A stretch of 64,000 nucleotides of DNA from Sebaldella sp. (GCA_018058425.1 JAGOZX010000002.1:1-64000); one strand, 5' to 3'; counted from the stretch's first letter, positions 1 through 9,485 are shown. Notes: generated from the sequence alone by a model not told the origin. A program made the numbers and translations.

Positions 1-41
1 AGTTGGGTGTTCATAGTGGTATTATACCATATTATGAATAG

Positions 42-68
42 AAAATGAGCCTTTCGGCTCATTTTTTA
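42..68 (+). terminator. Rho-independent terminator
   Basis: A ten-base stem (AAAATGAGCC / GGCTCATTTT) with loop TTTC is followed by a T run. It would end a plus-strand transcript entering from before the window. On the minus strand it lies about 100 bp beyond the end of the autotransporter, with a less clear T run. Confidence 0.75.
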
Positions 69-77
69 CTGTCTTTT

Positions 78-110
78 TTTTGTTCTGTCCACTTTTTGGG
101 GTACAGTTCA
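78..110. mobile_element. Possible relic of an IS3-family end
   Basis: Read on the minus strand, CTGTACCCCAAAAAGTGGAC resembles the terminal inverted repeat of IS3/IS150-type elements, which often contain CCCCAAAAAGT. The outer end would face the autotransporter and the element would extend to the left, out of the window. No transposase is visible in the 40 bases available. Resemblance is from memory only. Confidence 0.25.
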
Positions 111-160
111 TTTTGAGACAGCCCCTTTTAATTTAAGAGATTTTTTTAATTTTTAAATTC

Positions 161-3100
161 CTAAAAAGTAAACTTAGCTCCTATTCCAATATTTTGATCT
201 TTATTATCTTCTAGAATACCAGTATTATACTCAGCGTAAATTAAAAATTTATCATTTAAGTTATATTCAAGATCTAAACCTAAGTTTAAATCATTTCTTC
301 CAGGATCAACAGAAAAGATGTCCATATTATCATTAAATCCACCTAATTTGGCAGTTCTATCTTCATAAGGTGTTCCCATTTCATATAAGTAATTTATTTT
401 AGGAGAAACTTTTAAAGTTCCCATTTTTCCTTCATATGCTTTTATATCGGCTTTTATCCCTACACCTAGCTTTGTAGATAAAGCTTTATTTCCATCTACA
501 TTCAATATATATTCCTTAGGTCCAGTTTCTGTATAAGGATCTTGAGAAATATAATCTAATAGTGCAGTAATTGAAGGTTTTATATTAATAGTATCATTAA
601 CTTTTTTTGTGTATTCTAATTTTGCTTCACCACCAAGTGACCATGAATTAAAGTCACCAGTTATTTCCTTATTTGAATTATCATAAGTAATCTTTCTATT
701 AGTAGAATTTGTTCCATTATTATAGCCAACAACTCCTGTAAATTTTAAGTTATCTGTTATGTCTTTTTGTAATGCCCCTTTTACAGAGAGTGTATTTAAG
801 TCCTGATGAGATTCACCAGAATCTTTATAATTTACATCTGTATTTAAATATCCTATAAATGCACCTAATGATAATGTATCTGTAATTTGACCCATGGCTC
901 CTGCCATGACTCCTTCAGATTTTCTTTCATAAGCAGCAGTATTATCTTTTTCATTAGAATTAGTTTTACTTCCAAGAAAGTTTATATAAAATCCTGTATC
1001 TGTACTGGAATTTCTTTTATCTAAAAGTTGCTCCACACTTTTTGCAAGAATTTTATCTTGATAAAATGAATGTGAATTTAAATTACCTATTACAGATTGA
1101 CCTGTTAATTCATTTTCTGCTGTTAATAAAGTATTTTCATTTGCTATTGATTTTAATGAATTATATATATTATTTTGTAATTCATTATTTTCAGAATTTT
1201 TATAATTATTTTCTAAAAGACTACCTAAGTTGCCTGTAAATACATCATTAAAATCTTTTCTCTCAAGTTCTATACTATAGTCGCCAGTTTCATTTTGAGT
1301 AAGTTTAGAACTAAATAGTGGAGAAACAGAACTAACTTGACCATTACCAGTAACATCATTCACATTTAAATTATTAAATGAGTAATTATTTTCTGATGAA
1401 TTTTTTGATCCCTCTGCATTCACGTACATATTTCCATCTAATAGTAATGAATCTGCTTCTATCTTTCCTGTGTTAGTATCTAATATGAATCTTCCTTGGT
1501 TTTGAACTCTAAAAGCTCCCTTTACTCTGAGTGTTCCAGGATTAATCAGTGTAGAAGTAGCATCTAAATCATATGCTTTTCCACCAGAGTTTATATTAGA
1601 ATTGGGAGTAGAGAAGTTTGTATTCGCTTGTGTAACTGCGTTTTCACCATTTAATATAATTTCTGAATATGATCCGATTTTCACAGTACTATTATTTACA
1701 GCTTTTATACCAGTTCCATTTGTTCCATTTATAATAATTTTACCATCATTTGTAAATGTTCCATTATTAACATAGACACCTGTTTTATTATTTCCAGTAA
1801 GCTCAATAGTTCCATTATTTGTACCAGTAGAACTATCAATGTACATTCCATGGTTACCGCCATTTGAAATAGTTCCGTTATTTACTCCAATAGAACCAGA
1901 TGTAATATAAATTCCTTTATCAATACCATTTTGAATTGTACCTTTATTTTCAGCATATGCTCTTTGAGAAGCCTGCATTCCAATATTATCTGTATTTTTG
2001 ATAACACCTGTAACATTATTTAAAGCAATACTTCCCACATTTCTTGCTGCCATTCCAACATCTGCTGTGGTAAGAATAGAATTTTTATTTTCAACTGTAG
2101 CTCTATTTGTTGCTGACATTCCAAAGCCCCACTCATTTTTAATTATTCCATTATTAACAGCTGTTGCACTTGTATCTGCTAACATTCCATTAAACCCTAT
2201 AGTTTTGATTTCACCATTATTTATAGCAGTTCCATTGCTTGAAACATACATTCCAAAGTAACCATCATTTGTAATAGTTCCGTTATTTTCTCCATATCCT
2301 CCACCAATATACATTCCATAATCACCATAAGCAAAATTTGCCATGTTTTTTTTATTTGCAATAGTCCCATTGTTTATTAGTATTGAGTCAGGAGAATCAG
2401 TATACATTCCATAGTCACCAGTATTTATAATAGTTCCATTATTTGTAATTTTACCATCATTAGAAGCCCCCATACCATAATTACCTGTATTTCTTATTAT
2501 TCCAGTTGCATTATTAATTCCAATTGAACCAGAACCAACATTAAAACCATAGTTACCTATATTTTCTATTGAACCATTGTTTTCAGCAGTACTTCCAGTA
2601 TTTATAAAAATTCCATAATCGCCTTTATTAGTTATTTTTCCATTATTAGTTATCATGCTGTAAGTAGAGCCCTTCATTCCATAGTTACCTAAGTTTTCTA
2701 TTGTTCCTGAGTAATTATTTACAATCTGAGAATCAACACCAGCAGAAACCATGCCATTAGTTTCATTATTTTTAATAATTCCATTATTTTCAGCATAAGC
2801 ACCATTAGAAGCCTCTATACCATAGAAAACATTATTTTGTATAATTCCAGTTGATTGATTTATAAATTTAGAATTTGCTCCTGTAACAAAAACTCCAGTT
2901 ACTCCAGAATTTTTTATTGTACCGTAATTTTCTGCAGAGGCTCCATTTGTAACAAACATACCAAAGTTCCCATTGTTTGATATTTCACCATTATTTACTC
3001 CAGTAGAATTATTATCAATTGTGAATCCATAATTACCATTGTTTCTGATTATACCATTATTTTCACCAGAGGCACTATTATCAATAAATATTCCAAAAGA

Positions 3101-5527
3101 CCCTAAGTTTTGTATTATACCAGTTGAAGAATTTATTCCCTTAGTTCCAGAATCACTTAGATACATTCCTATATCATTAGTGTTAGCTATAATATAATTA
3201 TTTGTAATTTGGGATCCCGCCATAGCAGAGAAGCCATAATCACCTTTGTTTTTAATTGTGCCATTATTTGTAACTATTCCGTTTCCATAAGTATTTATAC
3301 CATGTGCTCCATTATTTTGTATTGTACCATTATTTGTAAATTCAGACTGAGAGTACACTCCAAAGTTATTATTGTTTTCAATGGTACCGTTATTAACTCC
3401 TTGTGCTCCAGTTTCAATATACATTCCATAATTACCAGTATTAGAAATTATTCCTGTATTTATTGCAATAGTTCCATTTTCATCAGCATATACACCAAAA
3501 TTTCCATCATTAGAAAAATTTCCATAATTGTTGATATGTGAAGAATTTGCAGCATATATACCATACTCACCTTTGTTGGCAATTATACCAGTGCTAGAAT
3601 TTGTAACTGTACCATTAGTTGCATTTATTCCTAAATTGTTGTTATTGTTTATAATTCCATTATTTACAACTATAGCACCATTGTCAGCAAATATGCCATT
3701 CACACCTTTATTTTGTATAGTACCATTATTTGTAAATTCTGAATTAGAATAAACACCAAAGTCACCACTATTTTGTATTAATCCATTATTTAATCCTTTC
3801 GATCCAGAGCTAATAGACATCCCGTAGTTACCTCCATTAGAAATCATTCCAGAAAGGCTGTTCTCTATATATGAATTGTTATCTGCACTCATTCCATAAT
3901 TTTTTTCATTTTCAATGATACCGTTGTTAACTACAGTAATGTTTCCCAAAGCATTTAGACCAAAATCCCCACTATTTTTTATCTCTCCGTCATTTATAAA
4001 ATTACTTTGAGTAAATACACCATAGTCACCATCATTATTCACTATACCGTCATTTTTTCCATTTGATGAGCTATCAATGCTCATTCCATAGTCACCATTA
4101 TTAGAAATTATTCCTGTAGAAGAATTTTCTATATATGAATCGTTTTCAGCCTTCATTCCATATCTCCCAATGTTAGAGATATTTCCTTTATTAATAGCTT
4201 TAGTATCATTTCCACTTGTATAAATTCCAAAGTCCCCATTATTAGAAATACTACCTTCATTTTCTACATTTGAACCATTTTCAGCATAAATACCATAGTT
4301 ACTATTATTAGAAATTGCACCAGTACCAGAGTTTTTGACTTTAGTATTAGTTCCATTTGAATAAATACCAACTTCTTTATCATTTGCTATTGTACCGTTG
4401 TTAGTGATTAAAGCACCGTTTTCTGCGATTATTCCTTTATTACCAGTGTTTTTAACAATACCATTATTTTCAATATTAATATTCCCATCAGCTTCAATTC
4501 CGAAATCCCCATTATTTTGCACGATTCCGTTATTAGTAAAGTTAGCTTGAGTAGAAATACCAAAATCACCATCATTACTCACTACGCCATCATTTTTTCC
4601 ATTTGATGCGCTGTCAATACTCATTCCATAGTCTCCATTATTAGAAATTGTTCCTGTAGAAGAATTTTCTATATATGAATCATTTTCAGCTTTCATTCCA
4701 TAATCACCTGTATTAGAGATGCTTCCATTATTTATAGCTGTTGAATTTCCAGTGGCATAGGTTCCTATATTTCCTTTATTAGAAATACTGCCATTATTTT
4801 CAACATATGCACCATCTTCAGCTGCCGTACCAAAGTTACCTGTATTTGATATTACTCCGCTCACTTCATTTATTGCTTTGGTATTACTTCCAGAAGCTTT
4901 AACTCCATGTGAGCCTTCATTTGATATTACACCATTATTTTCAAATGTTGATTCATTATGTACATATACTCCACCTGTATTTTTACCAGAAATATTTCCA
5001 TTATTTATAAAATTAGCTTTTTCATCTACTTCAGCAATAAAATTACTGTTATTTGAAGAAGTGTAATTAGAAGTTAAGTTTTTTTCATTTGTTACATTTG
5101 TATTTATGTCAGATATCCATAGAGATAATGAATCAAGTGTGGAAATATCATGTGAGATATCATAGTTTAAAACATCTCCATAAACATATTTCTTTTGAGT
5201 AACAACATCATTTTCTTTAACTACATCTATTGTTGGTTCAGGTAAAACTGGATCTGGATCAACAGGAGAAGGTTCGATATCTGGACTAGGAATTGGTATT
5301 GGAATAATCTCACTATCTATATTTATGTTATCAGAGCTATTGTCCTTAGCGGTTATATGTAAATGTTTATTATTTTTTCCTGTTTTTTTATAGTAATTGC
5401 CTAATATTACAATTTCATTATTATCCTCAGGCTTTTCTATTTTATTTTCTAGTTCCCCTGCACTTGTAAAACCGCTGATAACGGCTAGTAATGAAAGCAA
5501 ATATGTGTTTTTATTTGAAAATTTCAT
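161..5527 (-). CDS. Giant repeat-rich type V autotransporter adhesin (1788 aa)
   Basis: This is a classical monomeric autotransporter, exported by Sec and anchored in the outer membrane by its own barrel. Residues 1-23 are a signal peptide. Residues 75-99 are a proline-rich linker with the run IPIPIPSPD. Roughly residues 150-1400 are a long series of ~20-residue imperfect repeats of the type N-N-G-x-I-x-N-x-G-D/N-Y/F-G-M/I, as expected for a beta-helical passenger. The last ~270 residues are a beta-barrel ending in aromatic FTF. A good ribosome binding site (AGAGGTG) precedes the ATG. The passenger is rich in Asn, Gly, Ile and Ser and has almost no Cys. Copies about 540 bp apart are nearly identical, so the passenger seems to grow by block duplication. 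The ligand cannot be told from the sequence. It is a single-gene unit, divergent from acpS. Confidence 0.93.
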   Translation of the reverse strand: MKFSNKNTYLLSLLAVISGFTSAGELENKIEKPEDNNEIVILGNYYKKTGKNNKHLHITAKDNSSDNINIDSEIIPIPIPSPDIEPSPVDPDPVLPEPTIDVVKENDVVTQKKYVYGDVLNYDISHDISTLDSLSLWISDINTNVTNEKNLTSNYTSSNNSNFIAEVDEKANFINNGNISGKNTGGVYVHNESTFENNGVISNEGSHGVKASGSNTKAINEVSGVISNTGNFGTAAEDGAYVENNGSISNKGNIGTYATGNSTAINNGSISNTGDYGMKAENDSYIENSSTGTISNNGDYGMSIDSASNGKNDGVVSNDGDFGISTQANFTNNGIVQNNGDFGIEADGNINIENNGIVKNTGNKGIIAENGALITNNGTIANDKEVGIYSNGTNTKVKNSGTGAISNNSNYGIYAENGSNVENEGSISNNGDFGIYTSGNDTKAINKGNISNIGRYGMKAENDSYIENSSTGIISNNGDYGMSIDSSSNGKNDGIVNNDGDYGVFTQSNFINDGEIKNSGDFGLNALGNITVVNNGIIENEKNYGMSADNNSYIENSLSGMISNGGNYGMSISSGSKGLNNGLIQNSGDFGVYSNSEFTNNGTIQNKGVNGIFADNGAIVVNNGIINNNNNLGINATNGTVTNSSTGIIANKGEYGIYAANSSHINNYGNFSNDGNFGVYADENGTIAINTGIISNTGNYGMYIETGAQGVNNGTIENNNNFGVYSQSEFTNNGTIQNNGAHGINTYGNGIVTNNGTIKNKGDYGFSAMAGSQITNNYIIANTNDIGMYLSDSGTKGINSSTGIIQNLGSFGIFIDNSASGENNGIIRNNGNYGFTIDNNSTGVNNGEISNNGNFGMFVTNGASAENYGTIKNSGVTGVFVTGANSKFINQSTGIIQNNVFYGIEASNGAYAENNGIIKNNETNGMVSAGVDSQIVNNYSGTIENLGNYGMKGSTYSMITNNGKITNKGDYGIFINTGSTAENNGSIENIGNYGFNVGSGSIGINNATGIIRNTGNYGMGASNDGKITNNGTIINTGDYGMYTDSPDSILINNGTIANKKNMANFAYGDYGMYIGGGYGENNGTITNDGYFGMYVSSNGTAINNGEIKTIGFNGMLADTSATAVNNGIIKNEWGFGMSATNRATVENKNSILTTADVGMAARNVGSIALNNVTGVIKNTDNIGMQASQRAYAENKGTIQNGIDKGIYITSGSIGVNNGTISNGGNHGMYIDSSTGTNNGTIELTGNNKTGVYVNNGTFTNDGKIIINGTNGTGIKAVNNSTVKIGSYSEIILNGENAVTQANTNFSTPNSNINSGGKAYDLDATSTLINPGTLRVKGAFRVQNQGRFILDTNTGKIEADSLLLDGNMYVNAEGSKNSSENNYSFNNLNVNDVTGNGQVSSVSPLFSSKLTQNETGDYSIELERKDFNDVFTGNLGSLLENNYKNSENNELQNNIYNSLKSIANENTLLTAENELTGQSVIGNLNSHSFYQDKILAKSVEQLLDKRNSSTDTGFYINFLGSKTNSNEKDNTAAYERKSEGVMAGAMGQITDTLSLGAFIGYLNTDVNYKDSGESHQDLNTLSVKGALQKDITDNLKFTGVVGYNNGTNSTNRKITYDNSNKEITGDFNSWSLGGEAKLEYTKKVNDTINIKPSITALLDYISQDPYTETGPKEYILNVDGNKALSTKLGVGIKADIKAYEGKMGTLKVSPKINYLYEMGTPYEDRTAKLGGFNDNMDIFSVDPGRNDLNLGLDLEYNLNDKFLIYAEYNTGILEDNKDQNIGIGAKFTF

Positions 5528-5573
5528 TATTATTCACCTCTAAAATTTATTTTTAAATATTTTTATTCATTTC

Positions 5574-5599
5574 ATTATAGTTAAGTAGTTTACTATAAT
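5574..5599. promoter_or_regulatory. Imperfect palindrome over the autotransporter promoter
   Basis: ATTATAGT and ACTATAAT face each other across ten bases. Read on the minus strand, the left arm supplies a TATAAT -10 box about 50 bp upstream of the autotransporter start, with only a weak -35. An operator function is inference. The rest of the gap between this gene and acpS is AT-rich and shows nothing else clear except the acpS promoter. Confidence 0.4.
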
Positions 5600-5840
5600 T
5601 AATAATAGTCCTTTTTGTTTTGTTTTGTCTTTCAGAATACTTTTAATTATCTGTGCATATTTTTAAAAAAAATCATATAAGAATTAAATACAATGTTTGT
5701 ATAAAGAAATAACATTTTTGAGAAACATATATAAATTTGTATTACATATAAATTATTCAAAATTTAAATTATGAATAATATTTAAGTTACAATAATGTTA
5801 CAGTTTTTGAATAGGATAATTAATTAGTCAGAAAAAATAC

Positions 5841-5869
5841 TCAACAAAAAAAACAAGATAGTGTATACT
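5841..5869 (+). promoter_or_regulatory. Candidate promoter of acpS
   Basis: TCAACA, a 17-base spacer and TATACT lie about 40 bases before the acpS start codon. The -35 is one base off TTGACA at two positions, so this is moderate evidence. Confidence 0.5.
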
Positions 5870-5911
5870 AGGTTAATAACTTAAAAATCATTTTAACTTT
5901 AAGGAGAGAAG

Positions 5912-6280
5912 ATGGAAATATTAGGAATAGGAACAGATATAATAGAAATAAATAGAATAAAGGACGCTATAAATAATATAAAATCATTTAAGGAAAGGGT
6001 TTTTACAAAATTAGAAATAGAACATGTAGAAAAAAGAAAAAATCCTTATCCAAGTTATGCTGGTAGGTTTGCAGCGAAAGAAGCTGTATCAAAAGCTATA
6101 GGAACTGGATTTAGAGGATTTAACTTAGCAGACATTGAAATATATAATGATGAATTAGGGAAACCCCATTTAAACTTTTATAATACTTTAGAAGAGACTA
6201 TGAGAGATGTAAAGTTTCAAATAAGTATATCACATAGTAGGGAATATGCTGTTTCAACAGTTATTCTATATAAAGATTAA
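5912..6280 (+). CDS. acpS: Holo-[acyl-carrier-protein] synthase
   Basis: AcpS transfers 4'-phosphopantetheine from CoA to the serine of acyl carrier protein, switching on fatty acid synthesis in the cytoplasm. The 122-residue length is normal. The N-terminal GTDIIEI with Asp9 and the FAAKEA motif with Glu57 are the two magnesium-binding signatures of the family, and the SISHS segment near the C-terminus also fits. An AAGGAGAG ribosome binding site supports the ATG. It stands alone between the divergent autotransporter and the following porin-like gene, which has its own strong promoter. Confidence 0.96.
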   Translation: MEILGIGTDIIEINRIKDAINNIKSFKERVFTKLEIEHVEKRKNPYPSYAGRFAAKEAVSKAIGTGFRGFNLADIEIYNDELGKPHLNFYNTLEETMRDVKFQISISHSREYAVSTVILYKD

Positions 6281-6309
6281 AATATTGTGTTCTAAAGTTT
6301 ACTAGTTAA

Positions 6310-6338
6310 TTGACATAGAGAAAGATTAATATTATAAT
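6310..6338 (+). promoter_or_regulatory. Perfect consensus promoter of the small outer-membrane protein
   Basis: TTGACA, exactly 17 bases, then TATAAT. This is a full sigma-70 consensus and predicts high expression of the gene that starts at 6382. Confidence 0.85.
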
Positions 6339-6381
6339 AAAATACACGAATAAAATTTTTGGAAAGTATAAAGGAGGAAAC

Positions 6382-6969
6382 ATGAAAAAACTAGCTTTAA
6401 GTTTAGCTGTAATATTAGGAACAATTTCATTTGCTGATTCATTTGAATTAAGAACTGGATACGATATAGGTGGAAGTTATAGTAATGGTCCAGATGCTGA
6501 TGGATTACCTTTTGAAATAGGAGTAGAATATAGAAAATCACTTCCTTACGGATTTGAATTAGGAGCAGGATTAGCTTACCAATGGCATGAGAGTACAGAT
6601 AATGGGGATATGTATAACTCAGTACCTATTTATGCAACTGCAAGATATAATTTTGGAACTTTTAATGGTTTTACACCATATTTAAAAGGTGATGTTGGGT
6701 ACTCATTTAATATGGGTGATTATAACTATAATTCAGGATCATACTACGGAAGATCTAGTGTTGACGGAGATATAGACAATGGATTTTATTATGGAGTAGG
6801 TGGAGGAGTTGAATATAGAGGATTAACAATAGATCTAATGTATAAACAAAACTTCGCTGATTATACTGTAAAATATTCAGGACCAGGTTATTATGTAGAA
6901 GATTCAGGAAATGCTGATTATTCAAGAGTAACTTTAAATATTGGATATAATTTCCACGTTGATTATTAA
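6382..6969 (+). CDS. Small outer-membrane beta-barrel protein (195 aa)
   Basis: Residues 1-18 form a Sec signal peptide (MKKLALSLAVILGTISFA). The mature part alternates polar and aromatic residues with many Gly and Tyr and ends in a strand with an aromatic last residue (...IGYNFHVDY), the insertion signal used by the BAM machinery. The length fits an eight-stranded barrel of the OmpA/OmpW/opacity-like group. Two surface-loop-like stretches, NYNSGSYYGR and VKYSGPGYY, are Tyr/Gly/Ser-rich. The consensus promoter and a strong AAGGAGG site suggest an abundant porin-like or structural outer-membrane protein. The substrate is unknown. Confidence 0.85.
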   Translation: MKKLALSLAVILGTISFADSFELRTGYDIGGSYSNGPDADGLPFEIGVEYRKSLPYGFELGAGLAYQWHESTDNGDMYNSVPIYATARYNFGTFNGFTPYLKGDVGYSFNMGDYNYNSGSYYGRSSVDGDIDNGFYYGVGGGVEYRGLTIDLMYKQNFADYTVKYSGPGYYVEDSGNADYSRVTLNIGYNFHVDY

Positions 6970-6985
6970 TTAGAATTTGATGTTT

Positions 6986-7024
6986 CTAGCTTTCGAATGA
7001 GGTTTTTTATCATTCAAAAGCCAG
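6986..7024 (+). terminator. Intergenic stem-loop
   Basis: CTAGCTTTCGAATG pairs with CATTCAAAAGCCAG with two imperfect positions. There is no T run after it, so it may be a partial terminator or an mRNA-stabilising hairpin between the porin-like gene and the next small gene. Confidence 0.45.
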
Positions 7025-7053
7025 TAATATTAAAATAAAATTTAGGAGGAAAA

Positions 7054-7422
7054 ATGAAAAAAGTATTAGTGTTCATGTTTTTATTATTATCAGTATTTTC
7101 TTTTAGTAAAAGTGTTGTAAAAACACAAAGTAATAATGCAGCAGCAGCATATAAAAGTCTATCAGTAACTAGAACAGTATTTAAAGATGCAAGTGTTCAA
7201 AAATTTGCAGATGATTATGCAGTTTTTGTACAAACTTTTGTTAGTGCTATGCAAACAAGGGATGAAGCTTCAATAGAAAAATTACAGGTATTAAGCAATA
7301 ATTTAGTGTCACAGGCAGATGTAGTAGATGCAAAACTATCTACTGATCCAGAAGAACTTCAAAAGTTTGACAAGTGTATAGAGGAAATGATTGGAATAAT
7401 GGAGAGTTATAATAAAGAGTAA
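7054..7422 (+). CDS. Small secreted helical protein, function unknown (122 aa)
   Basis: A signal peptide (MKKVLVFMFLLLSVFSFS) is followed by about 100 residues that look wholly alpha-helical and rich in Ala, Gln, Asp and Glu. There is one cysteine (FDKCIEE), so no internal disulfide. It is probably periplasmic or exported. The style recalls the small FadA/RadA-type helical proteins of Fusobacteria, but I do not see a clear family match. AGGAGG precedes the ATG. It follows the outer-membrane barrel gene at 85 bp and may share its transcript if the stem-loop between them does not stop transcription. Confidence 0.75.
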   Translation: MKKVLVFMFLLLSVFSFSKSVVKTQSNNAAAAYKSLSVTRTVFKDASVQKFADDYAVFVQTFVSAMQTRDEASIEKLQVLSNNLVSQADVVDAKLSTDPEELQKFDKCIEEMIGIMESYNKE

Positions 7423-7481
7423 CATTTTTAAAATTCAGAAATTTAGATAATAATTTCTATTTTTCATAGTTTTTAAGACAT

Positions 7482-7516
7482 AAAGGGTCGTCTTTTTGGA
7501 GACAGCTCTTTTTATT
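7482..7516 (+). terminator. Rho-independent terminator
   Basis: AAAGGGTCGTCT pairs with AGACAGCTCTTT (one mismatch, two wobble pairs) and a T run follows. It ends the small secreted protein transcript. Confidence 0.7.
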
Positions 7517-7681
7517 TAAATGAAAAAATCATAAATAATAATATATTAGGACGTTTTATTAACTTTATATTTATTAATTTAAATTTTTTGGAAATAAAAA
7601 AAGAATATTTATTATAGGTTTAATTATAGGAGAGACAGCCAATTTAAGAAATGAAATTTGAAAGGCATAAACGGAGATATA

Positions 7682-7710
7682 TTGACATAACCTAGATATA
7701 ATACTATAAT
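7682..7710 (+). promoter_or_regulatory. Perfect consensus promoter with a long leader
   Basis: TTGACA, 17 bases, TATAAT. It should start an RNA near 7717, leaving about 185 bases before the next start codon at 7902. The 7423-7901 gap also holds the terminator at 7482-7516 and the hairpin at 7853-7878; I see no convincing gene in it. Confidence 0.75.
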
Positions 7711-7852
7711 TATCAATAAAATAAAAAGAAATCTATTATGTGGGTTTGTTATATTTGATAAAGTGTTATTTTTTGAGAATATATTAAAAGAAGAAAAGCT
7801 AAATAATATAGTACTTTAAGGAAGTCAGTTTTAAAAATGATGAGAATACAAA

Positions 7853-7878
7853 GGATGTTTTTTATTTTAAAACATTCC
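7853..7878 (+). promoter_or_regulatory. Leader hairpin just before an ABC transporter ribosome binding site
   Basis: GGATGTTTT and AAAACATTCC can pair around a T-rich loop, ending a few bases before AAGGAGGG. It could affect translation of the downstream ATPase. Function is inference. Confidence 0.35.
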
Positions 7879-7901
7879 AAATTAAGGAGGGATTTTTAAC
7901 A

Positions 7902-8591
7902 ATGGTAGAGTTAAGAAATGTAACCAAAAATTTTAGTTCTAAAAGAGTACTTAGAAATATAAATTTGAAGTTAGAGAAAGGTAAGGTCTATGGATTATTT
8001 GGACCAAATGGAGTGGGGAAAACTACACTTTTAAAAATAATGGCAGGATATAACAAGAAAACAAATGGTGAATATTTAATTGAAGGAAAAGAATTTAATT
8101 ATAAAGATAAAAATTATATTACATTTATTTCTGATAAAGAGATATTTTATGGTTGGATGAAAGTCAAAGATGCAGTTATTTACTACAAAGATTTTTTTGA
8201 AGACTTTGATGAGAAGAAATGTGAAGATCTTTTGAAATCTATGAAATTAGATATGGGAGATAAGATAAATGTTTTGTCTAAGGGAATGAAAGCTAGGCTG
8301 AAAGTAGCACTAGCTATTAGCAGACATGCAAAGATTTATCTTTTAGATGAACCTTTGGGTGGTTTAGATCCATTATCAAGAAAGATAATTTTAGACAGTA
8401 TTAAAACTTTAATGAATAAAGATGGAATACTAATTATTACAAGCCATTTGGTAAATGATGTTTCAGATCTAATTGATCATGTGTTATTTATATCAGAAGG
8501 GGAAATAATTTTAGATACAGAAAAAAGCAATTTAGATTTAGAAAATCATAAATTAGAAGATTATTATGTGGAGGAGTATAAAAATGTTTAA
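7902..8591 (+). CDS. ABC transporter ATP-binding protein (229 aa)
   Basis: This is the nucleotide-binding subunit of an ABC-2 type exporter. The Walker A motif GPNGVGKT is at residues 34-41, the signature region is LSKGMKARLK near 125-134, and Walker B IYLLDEP is at 145-151, followed by the D-loop and the switch histidine in ITSHL. The signature LSKGM instead of LSGGQ is usual for YtrB/EcsA-like members. The stop codon overlaps the start of the permease gene by eight bases, so the two are translationally coupled partners. The exported substrate is unknown. Confidence 0.92.
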   Translation: MVELRNVTKNFSSKRVLRNINLKLEKGKVYGLFGPNGVGKTTLLKIMAGYNKKTNGEYLIEGKEFNYKDKNYITFISDKEIFYGWMKVKDAVIYYKDFFEDFDEKKCEDLLKSMKLDMGDKINVLSKGMKARLKVALAISRHAKIYLLDEPLGGLDPLSRKIILDSIKTLMNKDGILIITSHLVNDVSDLIDHVLFISEGEIILDTEKSNLDLENHKLEDYYVEEYKNV

Positions 8592-9453
8592 TAAATTATT
8601 TAAGTATGAATTTAGAAAAGGTATAGTGCCATACATAATTATTTTGATTACTATGTTAGTTGCATTTTCTATACTATCACTTCAAGGAGTGTATATAAAA
8701 AATAACTTTGATAATATTTCTTCTAATGATGGAAATATGGTAATGATAATGGGGACATTTATGCTGGCTGGGATGACTTATTTACTGGTTATACTTGGAG
8801 GAGTATTTAATTTTATACAGGGAATAATGTATATGGCAGACGAGATTTTTAGATCAAAAGGATATTTAACATTTTCTACTCCGAATTCTGGAAGAAAAAT
8901 ATTATCTTCAAAATTATTTACATATTTTATTAGAATTTTTATTTACGATTCTATAATATTAATATTTGGACTTATAATAGGGTTTCTTATTTTTAATGGT
9001 AATAATGAGATGGGATTCCTTATGGAAAATATTTTTGGTAACCCTATATTGGTATTTTTCATTTTTATAATGGTGTTGATTTCTCCAATGATTCATATGA
9101 TATTTATTTATTTTATCATGATATTAAATGTAACTGTATTTGACTTTAAACATAAAATTTTAGCGTCATTCTTAATGTATTTTATAATTACAATTATTTT
9201 AAGAATAGTGAGCTTTATTTGTCAGATTATATTCCAGATAAGTGTTGAGAATTATGCGGTTTCTGATAGTTTTGTAGCATTTTATAAGTTTATAAGCATA
9301 AAAATTCCAATAAACTCAATAGATTATTATGGTAATGCTGTTACTGAATCTGTACCACTTCCTATAATACCGATTTTTATAATCCTTTTTGGAGTTTTCT
9401 TCTTATTGTACTTTATTACTTGTAAGCTTATTAATAAAGGGATAAATATATAA
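8584..9453 (+). CDS. ABC-2 type transporter permease (289 aa)
   Basis: This is the membrane partner of the preceding ATPase, with about six hydrophobic segments, the first at ~residues 13-35 and the last near the C-terminus. I place the start at the ATG at 8584 because TGGAGGAG lies just before it. A start further upstream would sit inside that ribosome binding site. The gene overlaps the ATPase by eight bases. The cytoplasmic N-terminus (FNKLFKYEFRKG) is typical of ABC-2 permeases. It is related in plan, but not closely in sequence, to the GntR-linked pair at 25744-27149. Confidence 0.88.
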   Translation: MFNKLFKYEFRKGIVPYIIILITMLVAFSILSLQGVYIKNNFDNISSNDGNMVMIMGTFMLAGMTYLLVILGGVFNFIQGIMYMADEIFRSKGYLTFSTPNSGRKILSSKLFTYFIRIFIYDSIILIFGLIIGFLIFNGNNEMGFLMENIFGNPILVFFIFIMVLISPMIHMIFIYFIMILNVTVFDFKHKILASFLMYFIITIILRIVSFICQIIFQISVENYAVSDSFVAFYKFISIKIPINSIDYYGNAVTESVPLPIIPIFIILFGVFFLLYFITCKLINKGINI

Positions 9454-9485
9454 TTGGAAAAATAAATTTTTAAATATCAAATTAG

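Noticed and set aside
1-48. Possible end of a transposase frame at the left edge
   Set aside because: Only about 15 codons are visible in any frame and none matches a transposase C-terminus that I can recognise.
7837-7899. A 20-residue frame (MMRIQRMFFILKHSKLRRDF) ending at the ribosome site of the ABC ATPase gene
   Set aside because: The possible AAGGAAG site is 12 bases away and the frame overlaps the next ribosome site. A leader peptide is conceivable, but nothing else supports it.
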